Assembly (NCBI GenBank): GCA_018524725.1
Contig: JAEUWP010000181.1
Span: 1-35,457, forward strand
Reading direction: 5' to 3'
Length of the DNA: 35,457 nucleotides
Source of the DNA: Podaxis mareebaensis
Taxonomy: Eukaryota > Basidiomycota > Agaricomycetes > Agaricales > Agaricaceae
The position numbers were made by a program, and so were the translations under genes. Shown in pieces: positions 21,041-32,137 of the stretch; position 1 is the first letter of the stretch; the number at the start of each line of letters is the position of its first letter. The notes below the pieces were generated by a model. It was not told where the DNA came from and made no database searches. It was given only the letters and a program-made list of their open reading frames with translations.

Positions 21041-24000
21041 AGCAGTGACTCCGAATATTCATTCGACAGATACCCTTGACCATGAAACCCACCTAGTTAT
21101 CAAAAACCTACTCAAGCAATTAACCAAGTCACCGCCCAGCAGCACAACAAAATTCTATACCTCCCAGCACGAATCCACCTTGACCAATGACAACCCATCG
21201 ACACACTCACCTTGCTTGACTCAGGAGCAGGAGGAAACTTTATCGACAAAACCCTCATCAACCAATGGAACCTCGAAACACGACCCTTACCAAAGCCAAT
21301 TGAAGTCTGTAATGCTGATGGATCAATTAACAAAGCAGGAACAACCACTGAAGAATGTTTACTCAGCATCGAGATTGATAACCAGATCACACCTGTTATG
21401 ACATGCATCATGAAACTCAGCAAACCTAAAATTATCCTTGGAGCACCCTGGCTCATGAAACACAACCCAGACATCGACTGGAGAAAACAAACCCTTACCT
21501 GGAGAAATGATGATCCAGACCACATTTATCAAGAACTGCTCCACACTATGGAAGAAGAAATCGCTGAAGAACTCAATCACATTACTCTGGAACCTGAATC
21601 ATTCATTGAAATCAACTTCAAGGCAAATGCCTCACAAGCAATCGCACAACAATATGGAGATCAGAAGAAAGAATCTAACCCTTGAAAAGTCATTCCAAAA
21701 GAATTCCACGACTACCTCGATGTATTTTCTGAAAAGAAAGCATCCCAATTCCCACCAAGCAGACCTTGGGATCACAAGATCGAACTCAAAGACTCATTCG
21801 AACCTAAATCATTCAAACCCTATCGACTATCACCCATCGAAATGCAGGAACTCAATAAATTCATTGACGAAAACCTTGCTAAAGGATACATTTGTCCATC
21901 TGAATCACCTATGGCATCACCCTTCTTCTTTGTAGGAAAGAAAGACAGCAAATTATGACCATGCCAAGATTACTGCTACCTCAATACACACACCATCAAG
22001 AATGCATACCCAATACCACTCATATCCTTGCTACTCGATAAGCTCAAAGGATCAAAATGGTTCACAAAACTCGACGTATGAGCTGGGTACAACAATATCC
22101 GCATCCAAGAAGGAGACCAATGGAAGGGTGCCTTCAAAACCCCCAGAGGATTATTCAAACCAACTGTCATGTTCTTCAGAATGTGTAACAGTCCCGCAAC
22201 ATTTCAATCAATGATGGATCATATATTCGCCCACCTCATTCGAAGAGGACAAGTACTCGTCTACATGGATGACATCCTCATTCATGCCAAAACTCAAGAA
22301 GAACTATGACAAATTACTCAAGAAGTGCTCAATATTCTATGCAAACATGACTTATACCTCAAGCCTGAGAAATGCAAATTCAAGAAACAACGAGTCGAAT
22401 ACCTAGGAGCAGTAGTCACTCCCATGTCTATTGAAATGGATGCTGCCAAACTTGAAGGAATCAAGAATTGGCCTACACCAAAGACAACCTGAGATGTCCA
22501 AAAATTTATCGGATTTTGCAACTTCTACCGACATTTCATCTGGAATTACTCCAAACACACAGCACCCCTCAATGCTCTAATGTCAAAAAATGTCAAATTC
22601 AAATGGAAACCTGAACATCAACAAGCCTTTGACGAACTTAAGAGGAAATTCAAAGATCAACCTATTCTCATTGCACCTGACCCATCAAAGCCCTTCGAAA
22701 TCGAAACCAATGCATTGCAATATGCAGCAGGAGCCATACTTTACCAAAAAGATGAAAACAGCATTCGACACCCAATAGCCTTCCATTCCAAAGCCTTTAC
22801 CCTGACAGAATGCAATTATCACTGCTCAGAACTCAAATGGCTAGCTATAATTATTGCACTGCGCACATGGTGCCACTACCTTGAAGGATTGCCCCATGAA
22901 ATCATTGTCTGGAGTGACCACGAAAACCTCTCATGCTACAAAGAACCACAAACCCTCAATAAGCAACAAGTTCACTGGGTACAATTTATGCAACGTTTCC
23001 AACCCAACCTCAAGATCAAGCACATCCCTGGTCAAAAGAATGGACCAGCAGACACACTTTCAAGACAACCTGATTACACACCTCAGGAACCAGAAAATCA
23101 AGATATTACCATATTCAATCAGTCAATGATCGCCATCATTACAGAAGATGATAAACGAGTCATCAAGAAGCATCGAGAAATGATAGACCCCAACAATGAT
23201 GACACACCAGATCAAGACCTACCTATGCATGGGAACAGAATCTTGATTCCAAATGAACCATCATTGCATTGAAGACTACTCCAACAAGTACACGATCATC
23301 AAACTGCAGGACACCCCAGAATAGCTGAAACGCTATGCAAACTTGCCGAATACATATACTGGCCAGCCATGAAGGACTATGTCACTGAATATGTTAAAGG
23401 CTGCCCAACCTGCCAATGGCACAAGATCATTAGATGACCAGACAAGCCACCTTATCTACTGATTCCAGCACCTGGATCAATGTGACCCTTTTTGCAAATC
23501 TCCATGGATCTCATCACGGATCTACTGCCATCCCACGGATATGATTCTATTTTGGCCATAGTGGACCATGGCCTAATGAAGGGGATAATCTTAGCCCCTA
23601 CTACAAAAACTGCTGATAGCCAAGTCATAGCATCTATTTTGATCAATTGTCTATTTTTGCAATATGGCCTACCAGATAAGGTCATCTCAGATCACAACCC
23701 CTGATTCGCATCCAAAGCAATATGAGAGCTGTACAAACTCCTCAACATCAAGCCCGCTTACTCTACAGCTTATCACCCACAAACTGACAGATCCACTGAA
23801 CGTTTCAATCAGGAAATCGAGACCTACCTCACCATTGCCACTTCAAGTGACCCAAATGCATGGAGCAAGTACCTTCCAATCTATGAATTCTGCCACAACA
23901 ATCATCCCCATGCTGGATGCTCTGAAACTCCATTCCAGCTACTCTATGGCTACACCCCAAAAGTGTTTCCAACCGAAGTGGAACTGACAAACAATCCATC

Positions 24001-24541
24001 AGCAGAAAACCACATAGATCAATTAATGGAAGCCTGCCACCATGCTATTCAAGCCCACAACCATGCCTGCCAAATCATGGCAAGATGCACAGCCAACTAC
24101 CGACTCCCCACCTACTCCATAGGAGACCAAGTATGGTTAGATACCCGCAATCTTCCATTACAAATTAAATCAAGAAAACTCGCTCCAAAACGCGAAGGAC
24201 CATTCGAAATCATCAAGAAAATATCCACAGTCAACTTTGAACTAAAGTTACCCAAGACATGGTGAATCCACCCTGTATTTCACACCACTCTACTGACTCC
24301 TGTAACTGAGAATAACTTATACAGCAAACACTACCTGTGACCTGTGCCAGAACTGCGCAATGACGAAGAACACTACAAAGTTGAAGCAATCCTAAATCAT
24401 CGATGACTGCGCAACCACCTCGAATTCCTAGTCAAGTGGACTGGCTATCCACACTCCGAAAATACATGGGAACTGCAGTCTGCATTCTCCAATGCACAGC
24501 AAACCCTCAATGATTATAAAAGGAAGAACAAACTTCACTAA
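21041..24541 (+). pseudogene. Pol polyprotein (PR-RT-RNase H-INT-chromodomain), interrupted only by TGA
   Basis: One frame holds from about 21041 to TAA 24539-24541. The protease active site is LLDSGAGGNFID (about 21212-21247). RT has KLDV (before TGA 22079) and the catalytic VYMDDILIH (about 22260-22286). RNase H spans about 22590-23050. The integrase zinc finger HH...CPTC is at about 23290-23420, and its DDE core includes SMDLI (about 23500), SDHNP (about 23690) and STERFNQE. The chromodomain runs from HYKVEAIL through FLVKWTGYP at about 24371-24535. TGA codons stand at 21188, 21683, 21956, 22079, 22307, 22490, 23270, 23435, 23483, 23702, 23723, 24263, 24338 and 24404, mostly where the family has Arg. 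The chromodomain would guide integration to marked chromatin. Confidence 0.92.
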
Positions 24542-24550
24542 CCACTGGAG

Positions 24551-25456
24551 ATGTCAACCACCAACACCCAACAACCCACTGCTCAAACTGAAGCTCAGCA
24601 AGATACTCAATTACCTCCCAACTCTCCTACAAGCACTGGCCACAACACTGACCACATCCAATCCCTCATCGAGACACCCACCACCTTCCAAGAATGTCTG
24701 AATGCCCTCACAGAACACCTCGCCATACAACACATCACGACGACCATGATTGCACAGGATGCTGCACCTTTCATCATCTCACATCTGCTCCGTCCACTCC
24801 CAGCCTACTCAACCCACATCGGAACCCAGGAATTCATCTGGCCAATCAACACCGGATCCCTGATCAAACTACCTTCCCTCCCTAGTGAAGTATCCGACCT
24901 TGACTCTGAACTCATTCGACTCTGAGAATCTCTGGACTGGGTTAACTCCATCACCCAGGACCCTGCTCTTTGAAGGAATCCACTTTTGGTTCAGAACTGC
25001 AACATCTACAGGGAAACTATTGCTACTATTGTGCATTCTGCTAGAATGCTCATTCGACTTTCGAACTCAATGGAGATGGCCCAACTTGCTTGTATTAGCC
25101 ACAACATCTCCCCTCGACTATGTAGCAACATCGAGAGCTCAAGCTCTACCACCAAACTTCTCATTGATAAAGTCGGTCTACGACTCAACACACTTAGCTG
25201 AACTAGCTCTTTTTCAAATCCTCCATTATCCCGATCTCCCCAGCAAGCAGATCAACAACCACAACCTGATTCAGCTCTACACGAGACTTGTGCCTTACAT
25301 AGCAGGACTTCCCCAACTTCAAGTCCACATCTCCTGCCTCCAATTCAGGGAAGCATTAGACATCATCAAGATGTTAGCGTTTCATCGCGAACCGAGGCTC
25401 TCATCAGCGGAAAGGCTGAAACTATACATACCAAAAAATATCAATACATATGCTGA
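24551..25456 (+). pseudogene. Third ORF downstream of pol, function unknown
   Basis: ATG 24551 lies nine bases after the pol stop. The frame gives a Thr/Gln/Pro-rich leader, then TFQECLNALTEHLAIQH and FIISHLLRPLPAY, then LDSELIRL, and after TGA 24923 ESLDWVNSITQDPAL, with further TGA at 24971 and 25199. It ends with a Ser/Pro/Gln-rich tail at TGA 25454-25456, about 300 codons in all. The breaks are the same TGA type as in pol, which supports coding in the past. There is no signal peptide, membrane helix or zinc motif in this frame, so it is not obviously envelope-like. An overlapping frame at 24885-25466 is fully open and hydrophobic in places. I judge it a shadow, but that is not certain. 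Confidence 0.55.
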
Positions 25457-25960
25457 AATATACTAAAAACCACGAAATGCCATGTATCCGGAAGGTATTC
25501 TGCAAGGTATGAAAAGATTAGTGGGCATACAAATATTCTGCACTATACAACCGCCTCCAACATTCTCCGGCATATATACCTGCCAATCATGTTAGAGAAT
25601 ACAAGGTAATGCAAGACTTACCTACCATAGATAGATATAAAACTTGTAGAATGGCTGAAACCATGTATTCCACCAAAACCAATATATAAATTGAAATCTA
25701 ATAAATACACCAAAAGTCAATGTATCCGGAAGCAACCATACAAACCATGAAAGGATTTCTAAGGAATGCAAAGATCGCCAACATATCCTAGTATATATAC
25801 ATGTAAATCATTGTAGAGAAATACTAACCAATGAAACCCTTGCCTACCATTGATGGGTCCGAAAGTCGGCAGAGCTTACAAGGCAATAAAATCTTTTGAC
25901 GCGATCCAATGTTAGAAACACTTGTAAGGTGTGAAAGCTTTTGGAAGGCTTCAATCATCT
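25430..25960 (+). repeat. Degenerate direct repeat (unit ~240 bp, two to three copies)
   Basis: About 25430-25630 resembles about 25670-25858. Both contain TGTATCCGGAAG (25483 and 25721, spaced 238), then A-rich text, then [G/A]TATATAC followed by an AATCAT.GTAGAGAA-like word and a CCTACCAT.GAT word. A weaker third copy may start near 25908. It fills the space between the retrotransposon's third frame and the 3' end of the minus-strand 567-residue gene. It is neither an LTR pair nor coding as far as I can see. Confidence 0.5.
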
Positions 25961-26076
25961 CATGCCATTCAAGCACACCAAGCTTTGCCAAAAGAGCTAT
26001 ATTTCTAACTAAAGCATACACCCAGCAAGTACAATACAATGGATGTCAGTACGAAAGCAGCCCAGGAACTATAGAG

Positions 26077-28177
26077 CTAAACCCCAAGTCGCAACGACCT
26101 CCTGGGCGTTTCACTTGTAGCAGCTGCCTTACATTTCCTGGTCAGTTGGCTCGTGAGCTGTTGATAAAGCTCATCGGCATCCTCAGGCTCTTCCTCCTCT
26201 GCATGAACTTCGCGACTCGGCTGGGATTGCAGTGACTGAGATTGCGGACCTTGATTGGCGCGACGCTTCAGAGGTCGGCGTTCCTTCAGTTCAGCTTGGG
26301 GGGTCACAGCCTGGCTGCTTTGCACTGTATTGTTGCGGCGCTTGAGGCAAATATGAATTTGCTGTCGAGGTGTTTCGTTAACAGGTGGGGCAAGGGGCGG
26401 TGGAGGAGGCATTTCGCCAGTGGGCTGGACAGGAGGCAGTGGAGGAGGTATTTCACTGACGGGCTGGACAGGAGGTGGTGGAGGAGGCATTTCGCTGACA
26501 GGCTGGACAGGAGGTGGTGGCGGAGGCATTTCATGAGCGCTGGATGGGGACAAAGGGGGCGGTGCTACCCAGCATATCAGGACCTGTCATAGATATAGTT
26601 GACACTCACAAACATATGATGCTCCCCCCAGGGCGGCCAGAGGGCAGCGCACTATTGGATTGCTGCACAAGAGGTGGTGCCTTGCTGAGACGAGGAGACC
26701 CCTCATCGTCAGAGGGATCAGATCCAGAATCTTCCTCGGTAGAACTATCATCACCCTGCTCGAGGAAACGCAGATAGTCATCATCTTCATGGTTGATGCG
26801 AATGAGAGGGGTTGTTTTTGTGAGCGCTTCAGGACCAAAGACACGCCTTGAAGCAGTTAGCTCCATAGTGTTGAATAGAAGAGGACTTACTTTGACAGTT
26901 TGTCAAGCAACTTCCTTGCCCAGGGGTTGTTCTCGTTACTGAATATCTCGTAGAGCACATAGAAAAACTCTTCCTTCTTGAACAGCCCCAGCTCAGTATG
27001 CCAGTCATCGGCGGCATCCAGCATGAAATGCGTCTGAGGGATGGATGAGATTAATGAATCAATTTCAAGTAACACGTACCTGGACTGCAGCGTATGCCAA
27101 TGTCCCTGGCATGACACACGAAAGCCCGTTCATCTTGGCGTGGCTGGCCTTAGTCTTCGGCTTTGCATACTCGAGGCTATCAGCGGACGAGGGCGAAGTG
27201 AAAATATGCTTGAAGACCTTGAGCATAGGTTAAATCAGAGTGAACAATAGCGTTAATAGGAACTTACACGAAGTAATAACTTGCCTTCTCCAAAACCCCA
27301 TCGAACCTTCTCTTTGTTGTACTTGCCATCCTTGTACATGAACCTTGGGAACATCTTCACACCAACGGCGAGCATCCCAGCCTGAAGCGCAGCGATTGTC
27401 CTGATCACAAATCAATGTGCATGTAATCGACATTATTCAGGTGAATATACGTACTTATCCAGTTCAGCCTGGTAGTCGCCATAGTACATGGCAGGCATCA
27501 ATAGTTTGGCGATTTGCTTGTGATGCCAGCCATGTGACGTGCTTTTGAGCGTTGAAGGTGGGATATCGGGGATGAGGTGCTGACCCAGGACAGCCAGACA
27601 GATGTATTTGAGCCTTTTCTTCTTCAGGGAACCTGTGTCGTTCACTCGAGCTTGGCCAGCAATGCAAGTCATCTGTAGAGTATGTCAAGCAGTAATGGTA
27701 TGCATACACCCTGTCGGGGGACATACCATTCGAGCCAGTTCGATTAGCAGATGTATTTGCTTCAAAAACTTGGGGAGTGTCGCGCAGAAACCCCCAACCT
27801 GGATGCATATAATTGCATATATGCAGGAGCACATCTTCCTTTTGTTATCATTCAGACTTGTATGTGCATATACATCAGCATATATTCAAATACAATGCGA
27901 AGAACGTACCGAGCGTTCAAGGTGGGAGGGAGCGTGGCTTCAGGATAGTCTTCTTGAAGGCCGACTTGGAAGACTTTATAGAAGTCCACCCATGGCGATT
28001 CACTTTGGGCGATCCAACTAGCAATGTCCTTCACTGAATTACTGGGTGCTGGGTCAGTGAATGTACCTTAGGCTCGGCATACAGTTACCCCTTCTTCCGT
28101 TTCTCATTGGGCTGGAGTATCTCGGCAAGGGGGGGAGAAAAATCTTCGAGGTCATTGTTATCTGTAGGCTCAGACAT
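26077..28177 (-). CDS. Intact nine-exon gene, 567-residue protein of unknown function
   Basis: Minus-strand exons 28177-28089, 28041-27910, 27856-27727, 27672-27455, 27400-27268, 27217-27080, 27033-26891, 26846-26614 and 26564-26077 join in frame through eight GT...AG introns of 44-54 nt to a TAG. Conserved-looking blocks are KFLKQIHLLIELARM (about residues 102-117), GVKMFPRFMYKDGKYNKEKV, GEGKLLLRVFKHIFTSPSS and MLDAADDWHTELGLFKKEEF. The 'KAFKxIFTSPSS' pattern recalls an agaricomycete-restricted expanded family without known function. The C-terminal third has an acidic run (DDSSTEEDSGSDPSDDEG), four 13-residue repeats of the type MPPPPPPVQPVSE, and a basic end RRSLRLGV. It keeps CGA codons and CpG. 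Three CTGG/CCAG palindromes lie 140-315 bp upstream of the ATG. Confidence 0.75.
26395..26540 (-). repeat. 39-bp tandem repeat coding a Pro-rich array
   Basis: About four near-identical 39-bp units encode (M/I)PPP(P/L)PPVQP(V/T)(S/G)E in the last exon of the 567-residue gene. Unit number is a multiple of 13 codons, so length changes keep the frame. Such an array suggests a flexible protein-binding linker and copy-number variation between strains. Confidence 0.8.
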
Positions 28178-28671
28178 GGTGGAGGTTAGAAGAAGAGATG
28201 TAAAGGCGTGAATCGCAAGTGAAGATGTCCTATCATATTGGGGGATCATGTGATTAAAAGACATCCCCTCGGGAAGACATCCAAGGAGTCGCTGATCCCA
28301 ACATGCTATAATAAGAGCACTGGAGTATCCCAATGCGGCAAGTAGGGGATGCTCGAGGGGAGAAGTTAGTTATCCTAAGCCATGGAATATCCCAGTGCAT
28401 CAAATAAACAACTGAGGCGATGCTCGGGGGCAGGGGGAGAACTTAAATGATCCTTACAGGGTAGAGTGAGAGCACTGGAGTATCCCAGTGTGTCAAGTAA
28501 ACAACTCAGGCAATCCTCGATAATCTAGAACACGACTCAAATTTCACAAAGACCCAAATGTATCTCAAAACAGTTATAACAGTAATACGCAACCTACAAC
28601 AAGCAACTGAACATCTTTCTATCTCAGTGCTTAAATGCTTCATGGAGAAGAAATCACTCACTATAGCATAA
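28178..28671 (-). promoter_or_regulatory. Upstream region of the 567-residue gene with three palindrome-headed tandem repeats
   Basis: Three degenerate direct repeats start at 28318, 28381 and 28473. Each opens with the palindrome (CACTGG-AGTATC-CCAATG, CATGG-AATATC-CCAGTG, CACTGG-AGTATC-CCAGTG) and continues with a CAA(G/A)TA..(A)CAACT.AGG..AT.CTCG-like tail. The third has perfect 6-bp arms at 28473-28490. The region sits between the 5' end of the 567-residue gene and the 3' end of copy 1, so it could act as promoter of the former. No TATA box is convincing. Confidence 0.55.
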
Positions 28672-31361
28672 TCACGAAGTAGCAGGCATGTTCTGATTCA
28701 AGAAAGTCATCGACCAGGCCTCCACAATCTTCGCAGCATGCCTTCCCTCTGTAAACCCCTGCAGCTTGTCGCACCATTTCGTAGCACTGATAGGCACACA
28801 AAGATTGTTCTCGACAGTGTCGTTCAGGATCAACGTGCTACGCTTCTTGTATAGTTCTTCAAGATGAGGCAACCATTGACCATTGTTTTCACCGCTAGCT
28901 TCAAAGGTAGAGACAAGAGGATACCAAGACAATTTCAAAACATTTTTCCCGACACCTGTTGACAAAGAATTAGAAGTGGCTTGAGGAGAATCAATATAGC
29001 CCTACCTGTGAAACTCTTGTAAAGCCCACATAATACGTCAAGTTCATCGTTTGTCAGGTTGTTGTCCAAGTACTCCACCCCATTGACGTCGCAGGCAACA
29101 AAGTTGTAGCCTGATTGTGGGTAAACTCCAGATGGCCCTTTAAGCACTTTGCTGATGCCAATGTGTCACAGTGCCAATCGCCACACGGACCCTCCACGAA
29201 GAAGTGCAGCTCGGGCACGTTTGGAACACAGGATTGCATGACATTGCTTTTCCCAAGAATCGAAATCTTTCCTGGTGAATACATGACCCTGAAGTCGCAT
29301 AGGCACTACCGAGCAGGCGAGTTGATCTTGTTTGGGCTGCAAACTCGCTCTCTTCTGCAGTGTTCGAAACAGGGTCCCAGCAGATGCCAATTCCATCACA
29401 ATATCTTTCTCGGTCAGCTCATCGTCGAGGCAGCAGATAAACAATGTGGCAGAGGCTGTGTAGACAGCGATACACCAAGGAACCATAGCCTGGTCACGAA
29501 GGTCGAACATGTAGAGCAATTGTTCGCCCAACTTCACCTTGCGGATGAACTTGAGCCGTCAGGCAAAACGAAGCTGCCGCCCACTGGACATTGAGAGGTC
29601 CCAGGTCGATGGGTGGGGCTTCTTCTCTTCCTTAGCTGCCAGACACAATCCGAATTCAATGCACAACCGGCCGAGTGACGTTTTCCAGAACATGTTGTCT
29701 GGTTTAACAGAAGTGATGCCCAGCACCACAATGATGGATCGAATATCACCCAACCCTACAGTTCCCGCAGTTGCAAGCTTGCTAGCTGGTCAAACAAAGC
29801 CATAGAAATTCGTCAAGATCTCCAACACCTCCCATTTTGCCCATTCGGCCAACCCTGCATAAGAGGTGGCAGTGAACTCAAAGGGTTGTAACTGTTTCTG
29901 TGCCACTGAGGGCTGCGAGCAGGCTGGACTGGTGGTTGACATGACAGGAGGCGCGGTTGACATTGGGGAAACAGTTCATTCTTCTGGCACAGGTGAAGAC
30001 ACTCGAAAATCTGGCGCTTCCTCATCAGAGCTTTCGTCACTGTCTTCAGGGTACTCTCCCCACTCTCGGCAACAGTTCCACTCATTGAAGTACAGGTCGT
30101 AGTGCTTTTGGTCCTTCCCATACTCATCTAGTGTCTCCTTGCATTCATCCCAACGAACCAACATTTGTACAAACCGAGTTGGATCATCGAAATCCCAATC
30201 CCACACGTAAACAGGAGCAGATTCCATTGGTGGGCAGCACTCATGATTCTCTCGTCGTTGCTGCTCCAGGGGGGTCTCCCTCGCTCGCCTCTTTGCACAC
30301 GCGGCTTCACGCTTCTTCAACCAAGGCTCCCAGACAGCACAACCAGATTTCGAAGGTAGTATTATATTCGTCCTTGCACGCTTTTTGGGAGGTGATGACG
30401 AGGGGGGCGTAATTACCGAGGAGTAGTCTTGGGGTACAGTGAAATCGAAACTTGGTGTGACATCCGAAGGCCCACAAAAATTGTCATTCATGAGATCTTG
30501 CGTCGAATTCGAAGCGGGAGTTGGGGAAATCCAGGTTGTGGCTTCCTGGAGTAACTCAGGAGGCGGTGGAATCAGCTTGAATTTGAGGCCCTCCCAATCA
30601 GCCCTTGCAATTTCTCTGTTGCCCCAATGATACCAGACAGGGACTCCTTCACCGATAAACCATGCAACGTGGGGTTGGTCAGGATAATCATCTGGAAAAT
30701 GGAGGAGAAGACCAACTCGCTCCACATTCCAAAATCTTTGCAACAAAGGGGCAGTGCGAAACTGGTCCCACAAAATCTGGTCACTCCACCACTTTACCAA
30801 CTGCGTAAACCAGCGAGGAGGTGTAATGCCTTCCTCAAACTTCGGATCCTCTGGGACCTTTCTTGTCATCCAGAAGATCAGGCCTATCCACATTGCAAAC
30901 CAGTCCCTGCCTTGTAAGATGTTGTACCGAGCTGCTTGTTCGCTGACATGGCCATGTTGGTATCCCCATTTGCATGGCGGAAACGGTGTAATGTAGCTCA
31001 AACCATTTTCTTTTCCCAATAAATGGGCCACTTCCCACAAGAGTCGATCGACGACAAGCCACTGAGCAGAGATTTTTTCCTGCATGATAAACACATTGTT
31101 TTCTTTCAAAGGTATGTGCCTGGGAGTGAATGCCAACACCTCCAGGAGAGGACCATTGTAGCACACAGGTCTTTTTGGTACAAAGCCCAGCCACTCTGTA
31201 CTCGCAGTCCACCAGTGTGGTTCATTGAACGCCTCTATCGAAGTGGCTCCATGGGTAGTGAGCGAGGTCTTGTCGAACACGAATGGCAGATTCTTGACAT
31301 CACGCTCACTATTAGGCGAGAAGAAAACATCGCCGTCAATAATTTGCACCCTTCCACGCAT
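28672..31361 (-). pseudogene. Copy 1 of the ~880-residue unknown family, four TGA breaks
   Basis: The start Met at 31361 aligns with Met 14045 of copy 2. The frame runs to 29006, then intron 29005-28956 (50 nt) at the same place as in copy 2, then exon 28955-28672 to the stop. Hallmarks in order are VFFSPNS, WLGFVPKRPV, LGKENGL, GRDWFAMWIGLIFWMTRK (about residues 150-168), WFTQLVKWW, VAWFIGEGVPVWYHWG, PPPELLQEATTWI, PSKSGCAVWEPWLKKREAA, VYVWDWDFDDPTRFVQM, MVPWCIAVYTASATLF, NNLTNDELDVL and, after the intron, LKLSWYPLVSTFEASGE. TGA codons lie at 29978, 29792, 29562 and 29168 (first base, minus strand); at 29562 copy 2 has Arg. The first 461 codons are uninterrupted, so a truncated product is possible. 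No enzyme motif is recognised. Confidence 0.75.
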
Positions 31362-31387
31362 ATTGAAAATGATGTTTAGGAATATCC

Positions 31388-31468
31388 CTGGTGATCCCAA
31401 GGAGTAGAACTCACAATTTCTGGAGTATCCCAGAAAGTTGAGTACTGGTTTCTGGAGTTTCCCAGAAA
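31388..31468 (-). repeat. CTGG/CCAG hairpin cluster at the 5' end of copy 1
   Basis: 31417-31436 is TTTCTGG-AGTATC-CCAGAAA and 31449-31468 is TTTCTGG-AGTTTC-CCAGAAA, both with perfect 7-bp arms. A weaker core (CTGG-TGATC-CCAA) is at 31388-31400. They lie 27-107 bp upstream of the copy 1 start, in the orientation equivalent to 13903-13995 before copy 2. Confidence 0.75.
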
Positions 31469-31822
31469 GATGTGTGGTAGGAAAAACAAATGCACTGAGA
31501 AAAACGGTCAGTTGCGGTGTAACGATGAACTTCTATGTACTTACCCAGCTTTACATTGGGTTCTATAGTTTGGTCTATGAGGATGGGGGAAAATCCGAAT
31601 AAGGTTGAAGTGTTTAGTCCTAGCGTGTGATACAATTAATAATTCGGACATTGCCGTTTCTCCTCCCAGCCATCACAAACACACTGCCTTACTACCCCCT
31701 ACTACCATCCAAGCTCAATATTCAGAACGCCTGTAAGTACAACACTAACCGCCCCATTTCATGTTTAGGTATACCACTGCACTACTTGGTTCACCGAGTT
31801 CTTACTTCGCTGTTTTTCGGAC
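31469..31822. other. Central part of the divergent intergenic region
   Basis: This spacer lies between the two hairpin clusters, between divergent genes copy 1 (minus) and the Plavaka transposase (plus). No frame is convincing. A bidirectional promoter is a reasonable inference from gene orientation only. Confidence 0.4.
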
Positions 31823-31904
31823 GCACTGGGACACTCCAGTGCTCCTTTTTCAATCGTACTGGGACACTCCAGTACCCTTTGTGTCTCCATGCTGGGATCA
31901 CCAG
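31823..31904 (+). repeat. CTGG/CCAG hairpin cluster upstream of the Plavaka gene
   Basis: 31823-31842 is GCACTGG-GACACT-CCAGTGC and 31856-31875 is GTACTGG-GACACT-CCAGTAC. Both have perfect 7-bp arms that differ from each other by a paired change (C/G against T/A). A third core with a 5-nt loop is at 31892-31904. The orientation is inverted relative to the cluster at 31388-31468, mirroring the arrangement before copy 2. 31905-32137 holds no gene. Confidence 0.75.
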
Positions 31905-32137
31905 TATTGTCGAGAGTTGATCACATAGTCTTTAAAACTGTTTTACGTCTATGTTCTACCTTGTGAAAACTTTGCCTGTCCTGTTTGAAGCAGGCCGCCT
32001 TGGTCTAGCATGGACTGACACAGCCACATGATGCCCGACGCTGGCGGTCTCCGCAACTCCGCCTTCCTGTTCTCTCAAGTTGTTCCTGTGTCACCACCTC
32101 TCCTATGCATGTTTGGGGCATCCCTTTACTTATCCTG

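Larger units (their letters stand above)
18701..25456 (+). mobile_element. Ty3/Gypsy chromovirus with a third ORF, decayed; LTRs not identified
   Basis: Gag with a zinc knuckle, protease, reverse transcriptase, RNase H, integrase and a C-terminal chromodomain follow in this order, which defines a Metaviridae chromovirus. A further frame starts nine bases after the pol stop. The element is dead: about twenty TGA codons interrupt it, yet pol needs no frameshift over 3.5 kb. CpG content is higher than in the 3-17 kb block, so decay is younger. No LTR pair could be matched by eye, so the outer borders are the ends of recognisable coding sequence. Confidence 0.9.

Noticed and set aside
24885..25466. 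Fully open 193-codon frame overlapping the third Gypsy ORF
   Set aside because: It opens on GTG and overlaps the frame that continues the 24551 ORF, whose breaks are typical TGA. Kept as a possible alternative only.
28318..28520. CRISPR-like array (repeat, spacer, repeat)
   Set aside because: Only three degenerate units with unequal spacing in a eukaryotic context; they are promoter-proximal palindromic repeats.
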